DNA of 64,000 bases from Actinokineospora auranticolor (GTDB taxonomy: Bacteria; Actinomycetota; Actinomycetes; Mycobacteriales; Pseudonocardiaceae), in NCBI RefSeq assembly GCF_002934265.1, contig NZ_PTIX01000004.1:124001-188000 (forward strand). The letters are read 5' to 3'. The stretch's first letter is position 1. Each line of letters starts with the position of its first letter. Below, in pieces: positions 62,714 to 64,000 of the stretch. The notes beneath the pieces were generated by a model. The model ran no database searches. It was not told the DNA's origin and saw only the letters and a program-made list of their open reading frames with translations. The translations under genes and the position numbers were made by a program.

Positions 62714-64000
62714 GTGCAGCCAAGCGATCCGAGCGACACCTCCCTCGCCGCGCGCGCCCGTGCGGGGGACTCCGAGGCGTTCGCGCTGCTCTACGACCGC
62801 TACCGCGAGTCCGTCGCCAGGTTCCTGACCAGGCTCACCGGCGACCCGCACCTGGCCGAGGACCTGACCCAGGAGGCCTTCGTCAGCGCCATGCGGAACC
62901 TGCGGTCGCTGCGCAGACCCGGGCGGTTCCGGCCGTGGCTGTTCACCATCGCCCACCGGGGTGCGCTGGATCACATACGCCGCGGCGGGCCGGTGCTGCT
63001 GCCCGACCTGCCGGAGCTGGCGGCGGGCGACGCGAGCCCGGAGGACGCCGCCGACGCGAACGAGGCCACCCGCCTGGTCTGGGACGCCGCCGCCAGCCTC
63101 GAACCCCGCCAGCTGGCCGTCCTCGAACTGACCTTGCGCGACGAGGTGACGACCGCGGAGCTGGCAGGCGCGCTGGAGGTGCGCACGGCGCACGCGGCGG
63201 TCCTGGCGCACCGGGCCCGCAGCGCCCTCGGCCACGCCGTCCGGCTGTTGCTGCTGGCCCGCAACCCCCGCCACTGCGAGCGGTTGGCCAACCTGGTCCC
63301 CGCGCGGCCGCAGCGGCTCTCGCGCGCGCAACGGGCCTCCGTCGACCGCCACCTCCGCCGCTGCCCGAACTGCCGGGCGCTGGCGAGCAGGCTCACCGCG
63401 CCCACGGCGGTCCTGTCCGCGCTGCTGGTCGCCCCGAGCCCGCGCGTGGACGACCCGGCCTGGGCGGCCATGGACACGAGTCGTCACCTCGTCCGCAAGA
63501 CGGCGGTCACCCTGACCCTCACCGTCCTGTTGACGGCCCTGGTCTCCGTAGCCCCACCCGACGCGCTCCCGCCCGAGGCCGAGTTCCCCTCGCCGACCCC
63601 GGACCTGCCCGCGGTCAGCACCTCGCGCCCGTCGACACCTACGTCCACAGTGGACTCAACCACGTCGGTCGCACCGCAACCACCCTCGTCCACCCGGGTT
63701 TCGTCCGCTTCGCCGACGACCACATCCCGCCCGGCCGTCCAGGCCGAACCGGTCCGCCTCGTGACCTCCCTCAACGCCCGCCGAACGACGTCGGGCTGCC
63801 CACCCCTGCGCGTCGACCCCCGCCTGACCGAGGCGGCCCGCTCCCACAGCGCGGCGATGATGCGCGCGGACCAGGTCACTCTCGCCCCCGAGAACGCCCC
63901 AACCCTCCAACAACGCCTGGCCGATACCGGCTACCACACCGCCGCGGGCTACTTCGTCGCCGCCACCCAAAAAACCGCCGACGAGTTGGCCCCACTCCTC
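62714..64000 (+). CDS. ECF-type sigma factor fused to a membrane segment and an extracellular CAP domain (3' end beyond the window)
   Basis: The frame is open from GTG 62714 (GGAGG, 5 bases) to the window edge, 429 codons without a stop. Sigma region 2 (about 9-85; LLYDRYRESVARFLTRLTGD, EDLTQEAFVSAMRNLR, WLFTIAHRGALDHIRR) and region 4 (about 120-180) are followed by a ZAS-like HxxxCxxC at His213, Cys217, Cys220 (DRHLRRCPNC), then a helix (about 263-281), a Ser/Thr/Pro linker, and from about 346 a CAP-like domain (LVTSLNARRTTSGCPPLRVD, AARSHSAAMM). So sigma, anti-sigma-like zinc finger and sensor-like ectodomain lie in one chain. Confidence 0.87.
   Translation, partial: MQPSDPSDTSLAARARAGDSEAFALLYDRYRESVARFLTRLTGDPHLAEDLTQEAFVSAMRNLRSLRRPGRFRPWLFTIAHRGALDHIRRGGPVLLPDLPELAAGDASPEDAADANEATRLVWDAAASLEPRQLAVLELTLRDEVTTAELAGALEVRTAHAAVLAHRARSALGHAVRLLLLARNPRHCERLANLVPARPQRLSRAQRASVDRHLRRCPNCRALASRLTAPTAVLSALLVAPSPRVDDPAWAAMDTSRHLVRKTAVTLTLTVLLTALVSVAPPDALPPEAEFPSPTPDLPAVSTSRPSTPTSTVDSTTSVAPQPPSSTRVSSASPTTTSRPAVQAEPVRLVTSLNARRTTSGCPPLRVDPRLTEAARSHSAAMMRADQVTLAPENAPTLQQRLADTGYHTAAGYFVAATQKTADELAPLL

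Overview
This is very high-GC DNA with GTG/TTG starts, densely overlapping operons and GGAGG-type ribosome sites. It comes from an actinobacterium, most likely family Pseudonocardiaceae (Actinokineospora / Saccharothrix / Lentzea-like). That placement is an inference from gene content: a GlnA4-type cluster in the mycobacterial order, class E sortase with LAxTG substrates, GC-rich type I-E CRISPR repeats and DUF2252/DUF4239/PhoD proteins. I recognised no rRNA, tRNA, transposon or prophage.

Layout. 1-4.1 kb: a truncated hypothetical gene, a region with only very short ORFs (14 and 32 codons) behind strong ribosome sites, a GT1 glycosyltransferase and a decayed XRE-regulator pseudogene. 4.1-6.5 kb: idi and argS. 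7.1-13.8 kb: an amino-acid/amine permease divergent from glnA4, a glutamine-amidotransferase-like hydrolase, an aldehyde dehydrogenase, an SDR and a FadR-type regulator, forming a gamma-glutamylated amine (ethanolamine/polyamine) catabolic unit. 13.9-21.1 kb: a class E sortase and a 1,908-residue LAxTG adhesin with ten B-type repeats. 21.3-25.2 kb: a methyltransferase, a seven-repeat CRISPR array without cas genes, a phosphopantetheinyl transferase, ogt and two related hypothetical proteins. 25.4-37.4 kb: rhodanese, GlxA-like regulator, receiver-less winged-helix protein, PhoD-like phosphatase, DUF2252, DUF4239, an anchored secreted protein and a MacB/FtsX-type ABC pair. 37.5-44 kb: a FadR-type regulator divergent from edd-eda, followed by an agaS - class II aldolase - PfkB kinase operon. 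Similar palindromic operators lie before both units. 44.3-46.4 kb: two DUF202 proteins, an XRE regulator and a YegP-like protein.

46.6-61.4 kb is the most unusual part. The genes of a Pst-type phosphate ABC transporter are split, with pstC-pstA at one end and pstB at the other. Between them lie three substrate-binding-type proteins with non-lipoprotein signal peptides, a WxL-like Ig-repeat protein, a DUF916 (WxL-interacting) protein, a membrane-anchored protein, an LAxTG protein with a long PEPTTTT linker, and a sortase-fold membrane protein lacking the catalytic His, Cys and Arg. One extracellular domain of about 110 residues recurs four times in three of these proteins. I read this as a surface-assembled, Pst-derived system that appears undescribed.

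61.5-64 kb: a STAS protein preceded by a duplicated palindrome, a secreted CAP-domain protein, and, divergent from it, a sigma factor fused to a zinc-finger, a membrane segment and an extracellular CAP domain, running off the window end.
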